A stretch of 64,000 nucleotides of DNA from Lederbergia wuyishanensis (GCF_022900255.1 NZ_JALIRM010000001.1:310001-374000), one strand, 5' to 3'. Counted from the stretch's first letter, positions 48,694 to 63,626 are shown. The notes: generated from the sequence alone by a model not told the origin. Made by a program: numbers and translations.

Positions 48694-49968
48694 ATGAATT
48701 GGCTCATTAAAAATGCTCTTTCAATTGATGGAACATTAACGGATCTTCGAATAAAAGATGGAAAAATTGCTGAAATAGGTGAAAGTCTTGTAAATCATGG
48801 TGAAGAAGAATTCAATGCAAAAGGATTAACAATAGCACCTGGTTTTGTAGATCTACATATTCACTTACGGGAACCCGGCGGCGAACACAAAGAGACGATT
48901 GAAACAGGTACTCTTGCTGCTGCAAAAGGCGGATTTACAGCAGTTGCCGCAATGCCTAATACAAAACCTGTGCCAGACAACGCCGAACAAATGAGATGGA
49001 TAGTGAATGAATGTAAAAAACGAGGCTTTGTAAAGGTACTGCCATATGCTGCGATTACGAAAAATCAAGAAGGTAAAGAGCTTGTTGATTTTGCGGCATT
49101 AAAAGAAGCTGGAGCATTTGCTTTTACGGATGATGGAGTAGGTGTTCAAACGGCGTCAATGATGTATGAGGCGATGCAAAAAGCAGCTGAACTTGATATG
49201 GCAATCGTTGCTCATTGTGAAGACAATTCATTAATTTATGGTGGAGCTATCCATGAAGGCACATATTCGGAGAAATCTGGAATACCTGGTATCCCTTCAA
49301 TTTGCGAGTCAGTTCATATAGCTAGAGATGTTCTTCTTGCCGAAGCAGCAGGCTGCCATTATCACGTTTGTCATATAAGTACGAAAGAATCAGTAAGAGC
49401 TGTAAGAGATGCCAAACGAGCAGGTATTCGTGTAACAGCCGAAGTTTCACCACATCATTTACTTCTTTCAGATGAAGATATTCTTGTTGAAGATACCAAC
49501 TTTAAAATGAACCCTCCATTAAGAGGAATTGATGATCGAGAAGCACTAATTGAAGGCCTCCTAGACGGAACAATTGATTTTATTGCTACAGATCATGCGC
49601 CTCATGCTGCTGAAGAGAAAGCAAAGGGTATGAAATTAGCACCATTTGGAATCGTTGGATTAGAAACAGCATTTCCTCTTTTAAATACACATTTTGTAGG
49701 AAAGGGAATTTGCACATTAGAACAGTTAGTAGATTGGCTGACAGTTATTCCGTCAAAAACATTTGGACTTAAAAGTGGAACATTGGAAATTGGACAAGAT
49801 GCAAATATAACATTGCTTGATTTAAATCTTGTGAAAGAAATTAACCCTGAAAACTTTGCGTCAAAAGGAAAAAATACCCCTTTTGGCGGATGGAATTGTA
49901 AAGGATGGCCAGTAGCAACTTTTGTAAATGGCAAATTAATTTGGTCTGAAGGGAATGAAGGACGATGA
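48694..49968 (+). CDS. pyrC: Dihydroorotase
   Basis: 424 residues. Cyclises carbamoylaspartate to dihydroorotate. Amidohydrolase zinc ligands [10 protein letters not shown] (His55, His57), a conserved AHCED segment and [11 protein letters not shown]. Twelve bases after pyrB with GGGGGATG as the binding site. Overlaps pyrAA by four bases. Confidence 0.97.
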   Translation: MNWLIKNALSIDGTLTDLRIKDGKIAEIGESLVNHGEEEFNAKGLTIAPGFVDLHIHLREPGGEHKETIETGTLAAAKGGFTAVAAMPNTKPVPDNAEQMRWIVNECKKRGFVKVLPYAAITKNQEGKELVDFAALKEAGAFAFTDDGVGVQTASMMYEAMQKAAELDMAIVAHCEDNSLIYGGAIHEGTYSEKSGIPGIPSICESVHIARDVLLAEAAGCHYHVCHISTKESVRAVRDAKRAGIRVTAEVSPHHLLLSDEDILVEDTNFKMNPPLRGIDDREALIEGLLDGTIDFIATDHAPHAAEEKAKGMKLAPFGIVGLETAFPLLNTHFVGKGICTLEQLVDWLTVIPSKTFGLKSGTLEIGQDANITLLDLNLVKEINPENFASKGKNTPFGGWNCKGWPVATFVNGKLIWSEGNEGR

Positions 49969-51065
49969 AACGGAAATTAGTACTTGAAGATGGAACTATC
50001 TTTGTTGGCGAAGCTTTCGGTAGTGAAGTTGATTCAATTGGTGAGGTCGTATTCCATACAGGAATGGCTGGTTACCAAGAAGTGATCTCTGATCCTTCGA
50101 ATTACGGGCAAATTATTACATTTAGTTATCCATTAATCGGAAATTATGGCATCAATCGTGATGATTTTGAAAGCATTCAACCTGTCATTAAAGGAGTCGT
50201 CGTAAAAGAAGCAAGTGAGTTCCCTTCAAATTGGCGGAGTAATATGTCCCTAGACGAATTTTTAAAATTAAAGAATATACCTGGTATTGCAGGAATTGAT
50301 ACAAGAATGTTAACTAGATTAATAAGAGATAAAGGGACATTGAAAGGTGCGATATGTGGATCTGAAGAGGATACAGATGCAATCCTCTCACAATTGCGAT
50401 TCGATAATCATTCTCATAATGCAGTTAAAAAAGTGTCAGTAACAAAGCCATTCCCAAGCCCAGGTCGTGGAAACAGTGTAGTCGTAATGGATTTTGGAGT
50501 CAAACACGGAATACTGCGAGAATTAACAGAGCGAGGTTGCGATATCAAAGTAGTTCCATATCACACGTCTGCAGAAGAAATCATTTCACTAAAACCTGAT
50601 GGAGTTTTGCTTTCTAATGGGCCAGGAAATCCCCAAGATATACAAGAAGTTTGTGAAATTATTAAGGAGATACAACAACATTTTCCACTTTTCGGGATTG
50701 GTCTAGGACATCAATTATTTGCACTTGCAAATGGCTGTAAAATCGAGAAAATGGTTTCTGGACATCGAGGATCAAGTTATCCAGTCAAGGAGCTAGAGTC
50801 GGGTAAAATTATATTCACTTCTCAAAATCATGGATATGAAGTAGTTGAATCATCTATTGATTCCGAGGTTCTAACGATTACACACAAAGCGTTAAATGGC
50901 GGGTCAATTGAGGGAATCAAGCATAATCAATTCCCAGCATTTTCACTTCAATATGAACCAGAAGCATCACCAGGATCAGAGGATGGAAAAAAAGCATTTG
51001 ATCAATTTTTAAAAATCATGAATGAACAAAATGGAAGGGTGGAGCAACATGCCAAAACGTACTGA
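49965..51065 (+). CDS. pyrAA: Carbamoyl phosphate synthase small subunit, glutaminase residues replaced
   Basis: 366 residues. The small subunit normally hydrolyses glutamine and channels ammonia to PyrAB. Fold and ligand motifs are present: [18 protein letters not shown] in the N domain, [11 protein letters not shown] and SQNHGYEV in the amidotransferase domain. However, the nucleophile motif reads FGIGLGHQ, with Gly246 (GGT) where Cys belongs, and the catalytic His motif reads [10 protein letters not shown], with Glu331 for His. Glu333 remains. Both substitutions are in-frame codons within an intact gene. Glutaminase activity should be absent; a structural or regulatory role, or use of free ammonia, is inference. 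Confidence 0.95.
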   Translation: MKRKLVLEDGTIFVGEAFGSEVDSIGEVVFHTGMAGYQEVISDPSNYGQIITFSYPLIGNYGINRDDFESIQPVIKGVVVKEASEFPSNWRSNMSLDEFLKLKNIPGIAGIDTRMLTRLIRDKGTLKGAICGSEEDTDAILSQLRFDNHSHNAVKKVSVTKPFPSPGRGNSVVVMDFGVKHGILRELTERGCDIKVVPYHTSAEEIISLKPDGVLLSNGPGNPQDIQEVCEIIKEIQQHFPLFGIGLGHQLFALANGCKIEKMVSGHRGSSYPVKELESGKIIFTSQNHGYEVVESSIDSEVLTITHKALNGGSIEGIKHNQFPAFSLQYEPEASPGSEDGKKAFDQFLKIMNEQNGRVEQHAKTY

Positions 51066-54000
51066 TATAGAAAGTATTTTAGTAATTGGGTCAGGACCAA
51101 TCGTCATAGGACAAGCAGCAGAATTTGATTACGCAGGAACTCAGGCATGTCTAGCTTTGAAAGAAGAAGGTTATCGGGTCATCTTAATCAATTCGAATCC
51201 AGCCACAATAATGACTGATACTGAAATTGCAGATGCTGTATATATAGAGCCTATTACATTAGAGTTTGTATCAAGAATCATCCGTAAAGAAAGACCGGAT
51301 GCCATCCTTCCTACATTAGGCGGACAAACAGGATTAAATATGGCAATGCAACTTGCAAAAGCAGGTGTTTTAGAAGAATGTAACGTAGAAATTCTTGGAA
51401 CGAGGTTATCAGCCATTGAACAAGCTGAAGACCGTGATCAGTTTAGAGAACTAATGAATATGTTGAACGAACCTGTCCCTGACAGCGATATTGTTCATAC
51501 ACTTGAAGAAGCAATAGCTTTTACAGAGCAAGTAGGATTCCCAATTATCGTACGTCCCGCTTATACATTGGGTGGAACAGGCGGGGGTATTTGTGAAAAT
51601 CTTGATGAATTAAAAGAAATTGTAACGAGTGGATTAAAAAATAGCCCGGTTGGACAATGTTTAATAGAAAAAAGTATTGCAGGATTTAAAGAAATAGAAT
51701 TCGAAGTAATGCGTGACAGCAATGATAATGCGATTGTTGTATGTAATATGGAAAACGTTGATCCTGTAGGGATACATACAGGTGATTCAATTGTAGTGGC
51801 TCCATGTCAAACATTGAGTGATAGAGAAGTTCAGATGATGAGAAATGCATCGCTTAAAATAATTCGTGCGCTTGGAATTGAAGGTGGATGTAATGTACAG
51901 CTCGCGCTTGATCCTTATAGCTTTAATTACTACCTAATTGAAGTAAATCCGCGTGTAAGCCGTTCTTCTGCACTTGCATCAAAAGCTACTGGTTTTCCAA
52001 TTGCTAAGCTAGCAGCAAAAATTGCAGCGGGCTATACATTAGATGAAATTATGAACCCTGTAACGGGGAAAACATATGCTTGCTTTGAACCAGGAATTGA
52101 CTATGTTGTATGTAAAATTCCGAGATGGCCATTTGATAAATTTGAATCTGCTAATCGTAGACTTGGAACGCAAATGAAGGCAACAGGTGAAGTGATGGCT
52201 ATCGGACGTACTTTTGAGGAATCATTATTAAAAGCAGTCAGATCCCTGGAAAGCAATGTATTCCATTTGGCACACCCAGACGGAGGTCAGTATGATCTAG
52301 ATTTCCTACAGACACAGATTGCAAAAGCAACAGATGAACGCTTGTTTTATATAGGAGATGCGTTAAGACAAGGAATTTCCATCGAAGAAATTCATGAATG
52401 GAGTAAAATTGACCTTTTCTTCTTATTTAAAATGGAAAAGATCATAAAACTGGAAGAGAGTTTAAGAGAACAACCATTTAATGTTGAACTAGGAAGAAAA
52501 GCAAAAGAATTCGGTTTTTCAGATAAAACGGTAGCTAAATTATGGGAAGCTGATGAAAAAACAGTATATGACTGGCGCAATAAGAATGGAATTATTCCAG
52601 TTTATAAAAAAGTAGACACTTGCGCAGGTGAATTTGAATCAGATACACCATATTTTTACGGAACATATGAAACGGAAAATGAATCGATCAAAACGGATAA
52701 AAAGAGCGTAGTTGTAATTGGATCTGGCCCAATAAGGATTGGGCAAGGGATTGAATTTGATTATGCGACTGTTCATAGCGTATGGGCGATTCAAGAAGCT
52801 GGATATGAAGCGATTATTATCAACAGCAACCCTGAGACTGTATCTACAGACTTCAGTATTTCAGATAAGCTATACTTCGAGCCGCTTACGATTGAAGATG
52901 TTATGCATATTATCGATTTGGAGCAGCCAGAAGGGGTTGTTGTCCAGTTCGGTGGTCAAACAGCTATTAACCTAGCTGGAGCACTCGAAGAAAGAGGAGT
53001 AAAAATCCTTGGTACATCGCTTGAAAGCTTAGATCGAGCTGAAAATAGAAATAAGTTTGAACATGCATTATCACAACTAGAAATTCCACAGCCGAAAGGA
53101 AAAACAGCTTTCTCTGTGGAAGAAGCAGTGAAAATAGCAACAGAAATTGGTTACCCAGTGTTAGTTAGACCTTCCTATGTACTAGGTGGTCGAGCGATGG
53201 AAATTGTCTATGAAGAATCTGAACTGCTTCATTACATGGATAATGCTGTAAAAGTAAATCCAGATCAACCGGTGCTAGTGGATCGCTATTTAGTAGGGAA
53301 AGAAATTGAGGTAGACGCAATTTCAGACGGAGAAAATGTGCTTATTCCTGGAATTATGGAACATATTGAAAGAGCAGGGGTCCATTCAGGAGACTCGATT
53401 GCAGTGTATCCACCTCAAAATATTAGTGAAGAAATGAAAGAAAAAATTGTTGACTATACGATTCGACTTGCGAAAGGTCTTGAAATTATTGGACTTTTAA
53501 ATATCCAATATGTTATTTCTCAAAATGAATTATATGTTATTGAGGTAAACCCACGTTCAAGTCGGACTGTACCATTTTTAAGCAAAATAACAGGGATTCC
53601 AATGGCAAATGTAGCTACGAAAGTGATTCTTGGTGAATCTTTACAGTCATTAGGTTATGAAACTGGAATTGCTCCAGAACAAAAAGGTGTTTATGTGAAA
53701 GTACCGGTATTCTCCTTTGCCAAGCTAAGAAGAGTGGATATTACGCTCGGACCTGAAATGAAATCAACAGGTGAAGTAATGGGTAAAGATAAAACGATGG
53801 AAAAAGCTCTTTATAAGGGCCTTGTTGCATCCGGTATGAACATTAAGACATACGGTACTGTTTTAATAACAGTTGCTGATAAAGATAAAAATGAAGCGCT
53901 AGAGCTTGCGAAAAGATTCTCTGCAATCGGTTATCGCATTATTGCAACGAGCGGAACAGCTTCAATCATTGAAAAAGCAGGAATAAAAGTCGAAGTCGTT

Positions 54001-54260
54001 GATAAAATTGGCTCAACTGGTCCAACACTTATAGATGTGATAAGGCAAGGAAAAGCACAAATTGTCATCAATACTTTAACAAAGGGTAAGCAACCAGAAC
54101 GAGATGGATTTAGAATTAGACGTGAATCTGTTGAAAATGGCGTGGCTTGTCTAACATCACTTGATACCGCAGAAGCGATCCTTGGGGTACTTGAATCAAT
54201 GGTCTTCTCTGCAGAGGCAATGGGAAAAGGGGAAGTTGAGCTGAAAGAGGCGATGTATAA

Positions 54261-54264
<4 letters not shown>
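51049..54264 (+). CDS. pyrAB: Carbamoyl phosphate synthase large subunit
   Basis: 1071 residues, the B. subtilis length. Makes carbamoyl phosphate from bicarbonate, ammonia and 2 ATP. Two ATP-grasp halves each with a Rossmann start ([19 protein letters not shown] near residue 12; [19 protein letters not shown] near 556) and ATP loops ([21 protein letters not shown]); the C-terminal MGS domain binds allosteric effectors. ATG 51049 (GGGTGGAG before) is chosen over 51022. It overlaps pyrAA by 17 bases. The large subunit looks intact, unlike its partner. Confidence 0.97.
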
Positions 54265-56663
<2,399 letters not shown>

Positions 56664-57305
56664 ATGATGTCAGAAACAATTGCTGAACAACTACTAGAAA
56701 TAGAAGCAGTATTTTTACGTCCAAATGATCCATTCACTTGGTCTTCCGGATTAAAATCACCAATATACTGTGATAATCGAATGACACTTTCATATCCAAC
56801 ATTAAGAAAAGATATTGCAAAAGGACTTGTAGATTTAATTAAAACAGAATTTCCTGATGTCGAGTTAATTGCTGGAACGGCAACAGCTGGGATTCCTCAT
56901 GCGGCATGGATAAGTGATCTTTTAGAATTACCAATGTGCTACGTAAGATCGTCAGCAAAAAGCCACGGAAAAGGTAATCAAATTGAAGGAAAGATTTCAG
57001 AAGGGCAAAAAGCTGTTGTCATTGAGGATCTTATCTCAACTGGAGGAAGTGCGATTGCTGCAGCAGAAGCACTTCGTAATGCAGGCATTGAAGTTCTTGG
57101 AATTGTGTCCATTTTTACATATGAACTGGACAAAGGAAAGCAGCGAATGGAAGAAGCAAATATTAAAGCTGTTTCATTGACTAACTATAGCAACTTAATA
57201 AAAGTAGCTTTGAACAAAGGCATCATTGAAGAAAAAGACGTTGCTCTATTAGAAAGCTTTAGAGATAATCCGGAGACTTGGGGGAGCAAATATAAGTTGA
57301 GATAG
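56664..57305 (+). CDS. pyrE: Orotate phosphoribosyltransferase
   Basis: 213 residues. Orotate + PRPP to OMP. The PRPP loop [15 protein letters not shown] is near residues 114-128 and the flexible-loop [15 protein letters not shown] lies before it. ATG 56664 directly follows the pyrF stop; ATG 56667 is the alternative. Last gene of the operon; no cysH genes follow, unlike B. subtilis. Confidence 0.97.
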   Translation: MMSETIAEQLLEIEAVFLRPNDPFTWSSGLKSPIYCDNRMTLSYPTLRKDIAKGLVDLIKTEFPDVELIAGTATAGIPHAAWISDLLELPMCYVRSSAKSHGKGNQIEGKISEGQKAVVIEDLISTGGSAIAAAEALRNAGIEVLGIVSIFTYELDKGKQRMEEANIKAVSLTNYSNLIKVALNKGIIEEKDVALLESFRDNPETWGSKYKLR

Positions 57306-57314
57306 AAGGAATCT

Positions 57315-57444
57315 GGGACATAACTAAAACAATCCAACCTAAAGTCGAACAATGATCTAACTAAGCGAAGTATATTTCTGGAGCGGGTATATACACTAAT
57401 CAACCTAATGTTCGGATTTATCTTTGTCGAAATAGTTATGTCCC
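57315..57444. repeat. Long inverted repeat after pyrE (GGGACATAACTA ends)
   Basis: GGGACATAACTA (57315-57326) is perfectly repeated inverted as TAGTTATGTCCC (57433-57444) with 106 bases between, followed by CTCTTTT. I recall similar GGGACATAACT elements scattered in Bacillaceae genomes; a dispersed or terminator-like repeat is inferred. Confidence 0.6.
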
Positions 57445-57508
57445 GATCTCTTTTATGAAAAATATTAGTAATATTGAATCCCTTAAATGTAAAGTGCAGG
57501 TAGAAAGT

Positions 57509-57539
57509 TAAAAACTCAGAATTTCTCTGAGTTTTTTTC
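57509..57539 (+). terminator. Terminator downstream of the pyr operon
   Basis: AAAAACTCAGA and TCTGAGTTTTT form an 11-bp stem around a 5-base loop with a T run. Confidence 0.9.
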
Positions 57540-57644
57540 CGGTTTATATTCCTAATTAATTGTTGAATACAAAACTAATAATTATGTTATTTGCAATTTT
57601 CTCTCCTAAAACGAAACCAGTTTCTGCTAACCTAGTAACTCTAT

Positions 57645-57776
57645 TGGCTGAAGCAGGATGTGTGAGTATCCTGCCTTAATACAGGGAAAGGGAGACCACA
57701 TAGGTCTTATAAGCACCTAGGAGGCTCCCCGGTACCACCCATGGAAAGCGGGCGTTTGAAGTACAAATCTACAGTG
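57645..57776. repeat. Decayed copy of a Bacillaceae dispersed repeat
   Basis: The stretch contains AAGCAGGATGTGTGAGTATC, GGGAAAGGGAGACC, GAGGCTCCCCGGTACCACCC, TGGAAAGCGGGCG and AAATCTACAG in the order of a repeat family I recall in many Bacillus genomes (GAGGCTC...CCGCCCGCGGAAAGCGA...AAATCAACAG). Internal short hairpins are visible. No gene lies in 57540-57859. Confidence 0.6.
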
Positions 57777-57859
57777 TTGAATATTGTTATTATTATTAAA
57801 GAGGAATTTTTGGTACCTTCAGTTAAGGCAAAATAGTTATTTTGTTTTTAGCTTCTAAA

Positions 57860-59572
57860 TTAACTTCTCTGCATTTCCTTTACACTATCCTCATCAGGTG
57901 TAACATAAACCGTCTGCTGATTATCATAGATAACAAATCCAGGCTTAGAACCATTAGGTTTTTTCACATGTCTTATTTTAGTAAAATCTACTGGTACAGA
58001 AGCTGAGTTTTTTGCTTTGCTAAAATATGCTGCTAATATAGCGGCTTCGTTAATGGTTTCAACCGACGGATCTTTGCTGCGGATGACGACATGAGATCCA
58101 GGGATATCTTTCGTATGAAGCCATATTTCGTCTCGACCAGCTAGTTTATTTGTTAAATAATCATTTTGTTTATTGTTTTTTCCTACAAGTATTTCCGTAC
58201 CATCTGCTGATTCATATCGATCAATCACAGGTTTTGCGTTCGGATTTTTTCTTTGACCTTTTTTATTTCGCAGCCTTAAATAGCCTTGTTCTGCAAGTTC
58301 CTCACGAATTTCTTCGATATCTCTTGCCCGTGCAGAAGTTAGTTGTTGCAGTAATCCATCAAAATAGTTAATTTCATCTTTTGCTTTTTCAATTTGTTCC
58401 TTTACTACTTGAACAGAGTTTTTCGCTTTTTGATATTTTGTATAATAGCTTTGTGCGTTTTCGGATGGACTCTTTCTCGGATCTAGCACGATTGTCATTT
58501 GTCCGCCATTTTCATCATAATAATTGATAACAGTAATATCTTTCATACCTCTTTTAACTAGATGCATATTTGCTGTTAATAATTCTCCAAGCAATTGATA
58601 TTCATCTGCTTTTTCTGCAGCTTCTAACGTCGCTTTCAGTTTTTTCACTTTCGTTTCGTTCTTAGTCTTTTCGTTTTTCATTAATCGCTCAAGATCAAAT
58701 GCTTGCTGCTTTACACGATCGCGATCAGCTTTACCGAAATAAAAACGGTCAAGCATTTCACTAAGAGATGAAAACTTTTTAATTTCTCCTTTTATATGTG
58801 TTAAAGGAAATAAATAAAAATGTTCTTTTTCGTCTTCAACCGTAATAGAAGGCTCATATTGATGATTTTTTAACTGCTCCATCAGCAGAACAAATGACTT
58901 AGGAACAGTCACCCTATTAGCAAGTGCAGCCTTAAAAATTAATTCTTTTGCCAAAATAGGAGAAAAGCCAGAAAACTTTTCGACAATTTGTTTATCAAGC
59001 TTCCCACTGTTAAAATCAATTTTTTTCAGGACATCCTCTTCTGTGGCTGAGAGAGGATTTACTTTATCTTGTTCTGGTGGATAAATATAAGAAGAACCAG
59101 GTAGTATTGTTCGATAACTATTTAAAGCCGTGGGTATATGCTTAATACTATCGATAATTTTTTCTTTTTCTTTATCAACTAAAATAATATTGCTATGCCT
59201 GCCCATTATTTCAACAATTAATTGTTTATAAGATTCATCACCAAGCTCATCTCGGCCTCGAATTTCAAATATGATAATCCGATCCATATTAACTTGTTTA
59301 ATATCTTGAATAATTGCTCCTTCCAAATGCTTTCTTAATATCATGCAAAACATCGGAGGCTCAGTTGGATTGTCAAAAGTGTCACCAGTTATTTGTACTC
59401 TTGCATAACTTGGGTGAGAAGAAATCAGGAGTTTATGATTTTGTCTTCCAGCTCTTACGGCCATAACTAATTCATTTTTATAAGGTTGGTGAATTTTACT
59501 GATTCTTCCTCCCATAAGTTCGGATTTTAATTCATTCACCATCGCTCTTGTAAAAAAACCATCAAAAGGCAT
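57860..59572 (-). CDS. rqcH: Ribosome quality control protein RqcH (YloA, NFACT family)
   Basis: 570 residues. Binds stalled 50S subunits and recruits tRNA-Ala to add C-terminal alanine tails; was annotated as a fibronectin-binding protein. NFACT-N domain includes Asp97-Arg98 ([14 protein letters not shown]), the pair needed for tRNA binding in B. subtilis; a long coiled-coil middle (about 280-440); NFACT-R domain with [19 protein letters not shown] near the end. ATG 59572 with GAGGATG upstream. Confidence 0.95.
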   Translation of the reverse strand: MPFDGFFTRAMVNELKSELMGGRISKIHQPYKNELVMAVRAGRQNHKLLISSHPSYARVQITGDTFDNPTEPPMFCMILRKHLEGAIIQDIKQVNMDRIIIFEIRGRDELGDESYKQLIVEIMGRHSNIILVDKEKEKIIDSIKHIPTALNSYRTILPGSSYIYPPEQDKVNPLSATEEDVLKKIDFNSGKLDKQIVEKFSGFSPILAKELIFKAALANRVTVPKSFVLLMEQLKNHQYEPSITVEDEKEHFYLFPLTHIKGEIKKFSSLSEMLDRFYFGKADRDRVKQQAFDLERLMKNEKTKNETKVKKLKATLEAAEKADEYQLLGELLTANMHLVKRGMKDITVINYYDENGGQMTIVLDPRKSPSENAQSYYTKYQKAKNSVQVVKEQIEKAKDEINYFDGLLQQLTSARARDIEEIREELAEQGYLRLRNKKGQRKNPNAKPVIDRYESADGTEILVGKNNKQNDYLTNKLAGRDEIWLHTKDIPGSHVVIRSKDPSVETINEAAILAAYFSKAKNSASVPVDFTKIRHVKKPNGSKPGFVIYDNQQTVYVTPDEDSVKEMQRS

Positions 59573-59715
59573 TTAAAACATCCTCTTCCTATGTAAATTC
59601 GTTCATTTCTTTTCAATTAACGAAAATTATATCATGAAACACCATAACACTGAATAAACTTCCTACTATAATAGGACAACTTCTGTTTGTCGAGGAGGAA
59701 GAGAGTGATGGCCGC

Positions 59716-62394
59716 GTGTTGTATCATGGGATGAAAGAAACCGAAGTGGAACAGACTTTAAATACAAGCATAAAAAAAGGACTATCAGAAAAAGCAATCG
59801 AAGCGCGCAGAAAACGGTTTGGATGGAATGAATTATCAGAGGGGGAAAAACAATCAGCTCTCCTTCTATTTTTTAGTCAGTTTAAAGATTTCATGGTCCT
59901 CGTTTTACTTGGCGCTACCCTTCTTTCTGGACTTCTTGGTGAATATGTTGACGCCATCGCCATTATGGCGATTGTCCTTATCAATGGGTTGTTAGGATTT
60001 TTTCAAGAAAGAAAAGCAGAAAAATCTTTGCAAGCATTAAAAAATTTATCAGCACCTCAAGTGAATGTATTAAGAGACGGTAAATGGATGAAGATTAATT
60101 CTCGCGAAGTAGTCCCAGGAGATATTTTAAAATTCTCAAGTGGTGATCGAATGGGAGCGGATGTAAGAATTATCGTTGCCAATAACTTGGAAATTGAAGA
60201 ATCTGCTCTAACTGGAGAATCGATTCCAACAGCTAAAAATACGGATTCAATAGATGAGGAATCTCCTAATTTAGGAGATATGAATAATATGGCTTTTATG
60301 GGGACACTTGTCACTCGAGGTAATGGAATAGGAATCGTTACTTCAACGGGAATGTCGACTGCAATGGGTAAAATTGCCGATATGATACAGACAACTACCT
60401 CCGTAATGACTCCATTACAAAGAAGATTAGAGCAATTAGGGAAAATATTAATAACCGTAGCATTATTTCTTACATTGCTTGTTGTTGCTGCGGGTATCAC
60501 GCACGGACATGATGTTTATACAATGTTCCTTGCTGGAGTTTCGTTAGCGGTAGCTGCTATTCCAGAGGGGCTGCCAGCAATCGTTACCGTTGCTTTATCC
60601 CTCGGCGTGCAAAGAATGATCAAAAAAAAGGCGATTGTACGCAAGCTTCCAGCAGTAGAAACTTTAGGATGTGCTTCTGTAATATGTTCTGATAAAACGG
60701 GTACAATGACTTTAAATAAAATGACCGTTACTCATCTTTGGAGTGGAGGAAAAACTTGGCTTGTAAAAGGTCATAATGATGAAAATAAAGGAACATTTTA
60801 TGAAAATGAAAAACTCATCGACCCACAGAAAGAAAAATCAGTTTCTCAACTTCTAACTTTTGGCGTCCTTTGTAATGATACAGAGCTGGTGATTCAAGAT
60901 AATACTTTGGCAATTGATGGCGATCCTACTGAAGGTGCCCTTCTTTTTGCAGCGTTGAAGGCTAATATGCATAAGGAAGAATTGACAAAGCAATTTAAGA
61001 TAGAAAAAGAGTTTCCGTTCGATTCTTCGAGAAAAATGATGACTGTAATTGTAACTGATGGAAATGGAAAAAGATTTTCAATTACAAAAGGAGCGCCTGA
61101 CGTTTTAATCGAAAAGTGTGAATCTATTTTATGGGAAGGAAAACAGCGTATATTAAACGCTCAACTTGTAATAGAAACGAAGGAGGCGGTAGATAATCTC
61201 GCAGCTCAAGCGTTGAGAACAATTGCGATTGCCTTCAAACCACTACACTCGAACACAATCCCACAAAAGGAAGAGGAAGTTGAAAAAGGATTAACATTTA
61301 TTGGACTTCAAGGAATGATTGACCCACCTCGTCCTGAAGTAAAAGCAGCTGTTGCGGAATGCAAAACAGCAGGTATTAAAACGGTCATGATTACGGGAGA
61401 TCATAAAGCGACTGCATGTGCCATCGCGGAACAGCTTGGAATTCTTGAACATAAAAATCAAGTGATGGATGGACAGCTCTTAAATGAATTATCTGTTGAA
61501 GAATTAGAAAACGTCGTAGAGGATATCGCCGTTTTTGCTAGGGTTACTCCAGAACACAAATTAAAAATTGTGAAAGCTTTTCAAAATCGAGGACATGTTG
61601 TGGCTATGACAGGGGATGGTATAAATGATGCACCTGCCATAAAAGCGGCTGATATAGGGATTGCGATGGGAATTACAGGTACAGACGTAGCAAAAGAGGC
61701 ATCTTCTCTTATATTACTAGATGATAATTTCGCGACGATTAAAGCCGCCATTAAAGAAGGACGCAATATATATGAGAATATACGAAAATTTATTCGCTAT
61801 TTACTTGCATCAAACGTTGGTGAAATTCTAGTTATGCTCTTTGCAATGCTTATGTCTCTGCCATTACCGCTCGTTCCAATTCAAATACTTTGGGTTAATC
61901 TTGTCACAGATGGATTGCCAGCGATGGCATTGGGCTTAGATCAACCTGAAGAAAATGTGATGAAACGAAAACCAAGGCATGTAAAAGAAGGGGTATTTGC
62001 TCGTGGATTAGGTTGGAAAATCATTTCAAGGGGTTTTCTTATTGGGATTGCCACTTTAATTGCGTTTATAATCATCTACCATCGTAACCCTAATGATCTC
62101 CCTTATGCTCAAACGGTCGCTTTTGCAACACTTGTCTTGGCTCAACTAATCCATGTATTCGATTGTAGAAGTGAAATTTCCGTTTTTTCAAGAAATCCTT
62201 TTGAAAATAAATATTTAGTTTGGTCTGTTATTTCCTCAGCTGCCCTTATGGTTTCAGTTATATATGTACCGCTATTTCAACCTATCTTTCACACAGTATC
62301 TATAGCAGCAAATGATTGGCTCTTAATTATCGGAATGAGTGCTTTACCAACTTTTTTACTAGCCGGATCATTTTTTATAAGAAAAAAGAAATAA
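59716..62394 (+). CDS. yloB: Calcium-transporting P-type ATPase (YloB)
   Basis: 892 residues, P2A type. Phosphorylation site CSDKTGTMT with Asp326, TGES in the actuator domain, GDGINDAPA in the P domain, and VAAIPEGLPA in M4. Ten membrane segments. B. subtilis YloB is a spore-related Ca2+ pump. GTG 59716 is chosen by alignment of the N-terminus with that protein; ATG 59731 is possible. TATAAT at 59667 may be the -10. Confidence 0.93.
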   Translation: MLYHGMKETEVEQTLNTSIKKGLSEKAIEARRKRFGWNELSEGEKQSALLLFFSQFKDFMVLVLLGATLLSGLLGEYVDAIAIMAIVLINGLLGFFQERKAEKSLQALKNLSAPQVNVLRDGKWMKINSREVVPGDILKFSSGDRMGADVRIIVANNLEIEESALTGESIPTAKNTDSIDEESPNLGDMNNMAFMGTLVTRGNGIGIVTSTGMSTAMGKIADMIQTTTSVMTPLQRRLEQLGKILITVALFLTLLVVAAGITHGHDVYTMFLAGVSLAVAAIPEGLPAIVTVALSLGVQRMIKKKAIVRKLPAVETLGCASVICSDKTGTMTLNKMTVTHLWSGGKTWLVKGHNDENKGTFYENEKLIDPQKEKSVSQLLTFGVLCNDTELVIQDNTLAIDGDPTEGALLFAALKANMHKEELTKQFKIEKEFPFDSSRKMMTVIVTDGNGKRFSITKGAPDVLIEKCESILWEGKQRILNAQLVIETKEAVDNLAAQALRTIAIAFKPLHSNTIPQKEEEVEKGLTFIGLQGMIDPPRPEVKAAVAECKTAGIKTVMITGDHKATACAIAEQLGILEHKNQVMDGQLLNELSVEELENVVEDIAVFARVTPEHKLKIVKAFQNRGHVVAMTGDGINDAPAIKAADIGIAMGITGTDVAKEASSLILLDDNFATIKAAIKEGRNIYENIRKFIRYLLASNVGEILVMLFAMLMSLPLPLVPIQILWVNLVTDGLPAMALGLDQPEENVMKRKPRHVKEGVFARGLGWKIISRGFLIGIATLIAFIIIYHRNPNDLPYAQTVAFATLVLAQLIHVFDCRSEISVFSRNPFENKYLVWSVISSAALMVSVIYVPLFQPIFHTVSIAANDWLLIIGMSALPTFLLAGSFFIRKKK

Positions 62395-62409
62395 CTTATG
62401 ATATAATTC

Positions 62410-62446
62410 TAAAGGTGATAGAGCATACTCTATTGCCTTTTCTTTT
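62410..62446 (+). terminator. Terminator after yloB
   Basis: AAAGGTGATAGAG pairs with CTCTATTGCCTTT around a 4-base loop, followed by TCTTTT. Confidence 0.85.
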
Positions 62447-62517
62447 AGATTGTAAAAAAATATAGAAAATAGTATAAAAATAAAGAAAAAAACCGATAGT
62501 TGGATTGGGGGAGCAAT

Positions 62518-62778
62518 ATGGCTATTAAGCTCTTGAACATAGGTTTTGGAAATATCGTTTCTGCAAATCGAATTATTTCAATTGTACGTCCTGAATCTGC
62601 ACCAATTAAAAGGATCATACAAGATGCAAGGGATCGTGCTACTTTAATAGATGCTACTTATGGAAGACGGACAAGGGCCGTTATCATTATGGATAGTGAA
62701 CATGTCATTCTTTCAGCAGTTCAGCCAGAAACGGTTGCTCAGCGTTTATTTGGGAAAGATGACAATGAGGAAGGGTAG
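62518..62778 (+). CDS. remA: Extracellular matrix regulator RemA (YlzA, DUF370)
   Basis: 86 residues. DNA-binding activator of biofilm matrix genes and osmoprotectant genes in B. subtilis; forms rings. The sequence is near-identical to the family ([44 protein letters not shown]). ATG 62518 with TTGGGGGAG upstream. yloC, the usual upstream neighbour, is absent. Confidence 0.96.
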   Translation: MAIKLLNIGFGNIVSANRIISIVRPESAPIKRIIQDARDRATLIDATYGRRTRAVIIMDSEHVILSAVQPETVAQRLFGKDDNEEG

Positions 62779-63405
<627 letters not shown>

Positions 63406-63612
63406 ATGCTATATCCATCAATTGATAAACTAATGAATTTCATTGACTCAAAATACTCACTTGTAACGATTGCTGCACGACGTGCGCGGAATTTTCAGGA
63501 TGAAGAAAATCCAAAGCTAGATCACTATCGTTCACATAAATATGTTGGCAAAGCGCTTGAAGAAATTTATGGTGGTGCGATAAAAATTAAGGAATCAAAC
63601 GAAGACAAATAA
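63406..63612 (+). CDS. rpoZ: DNA-directed RNA polymerase omega subunit
   Basis: 68 residues. [20 protein letters not shown], then [12 protein letters not shown] and [13 protein letters not shown] are typical of Firmicute omega. Helps beta' fold and supports ppGpp response in other bacteria. The GGAGGG site lies in the end of gmk. Confidence 0.96.
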   Translation: MLYPSIDKLMNFIDSKYSLVTIAARRARNFQDEENPKLDHYRSHKYVGKALEEIYGGAIKIKESNEDK

Positions 63613-63626
63613 TAACAAAATTCTCA

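Noticed and set aside
57727-57740. GGGTGGTACCGGGG on the reverse strand resembles a T-box core
   Set aside because: No aminoacyl-tRNA synthetase or amino acid gene lies downstream on that strand, there is no stem I or terminator, and the sequence fits the dispersed repeat family.
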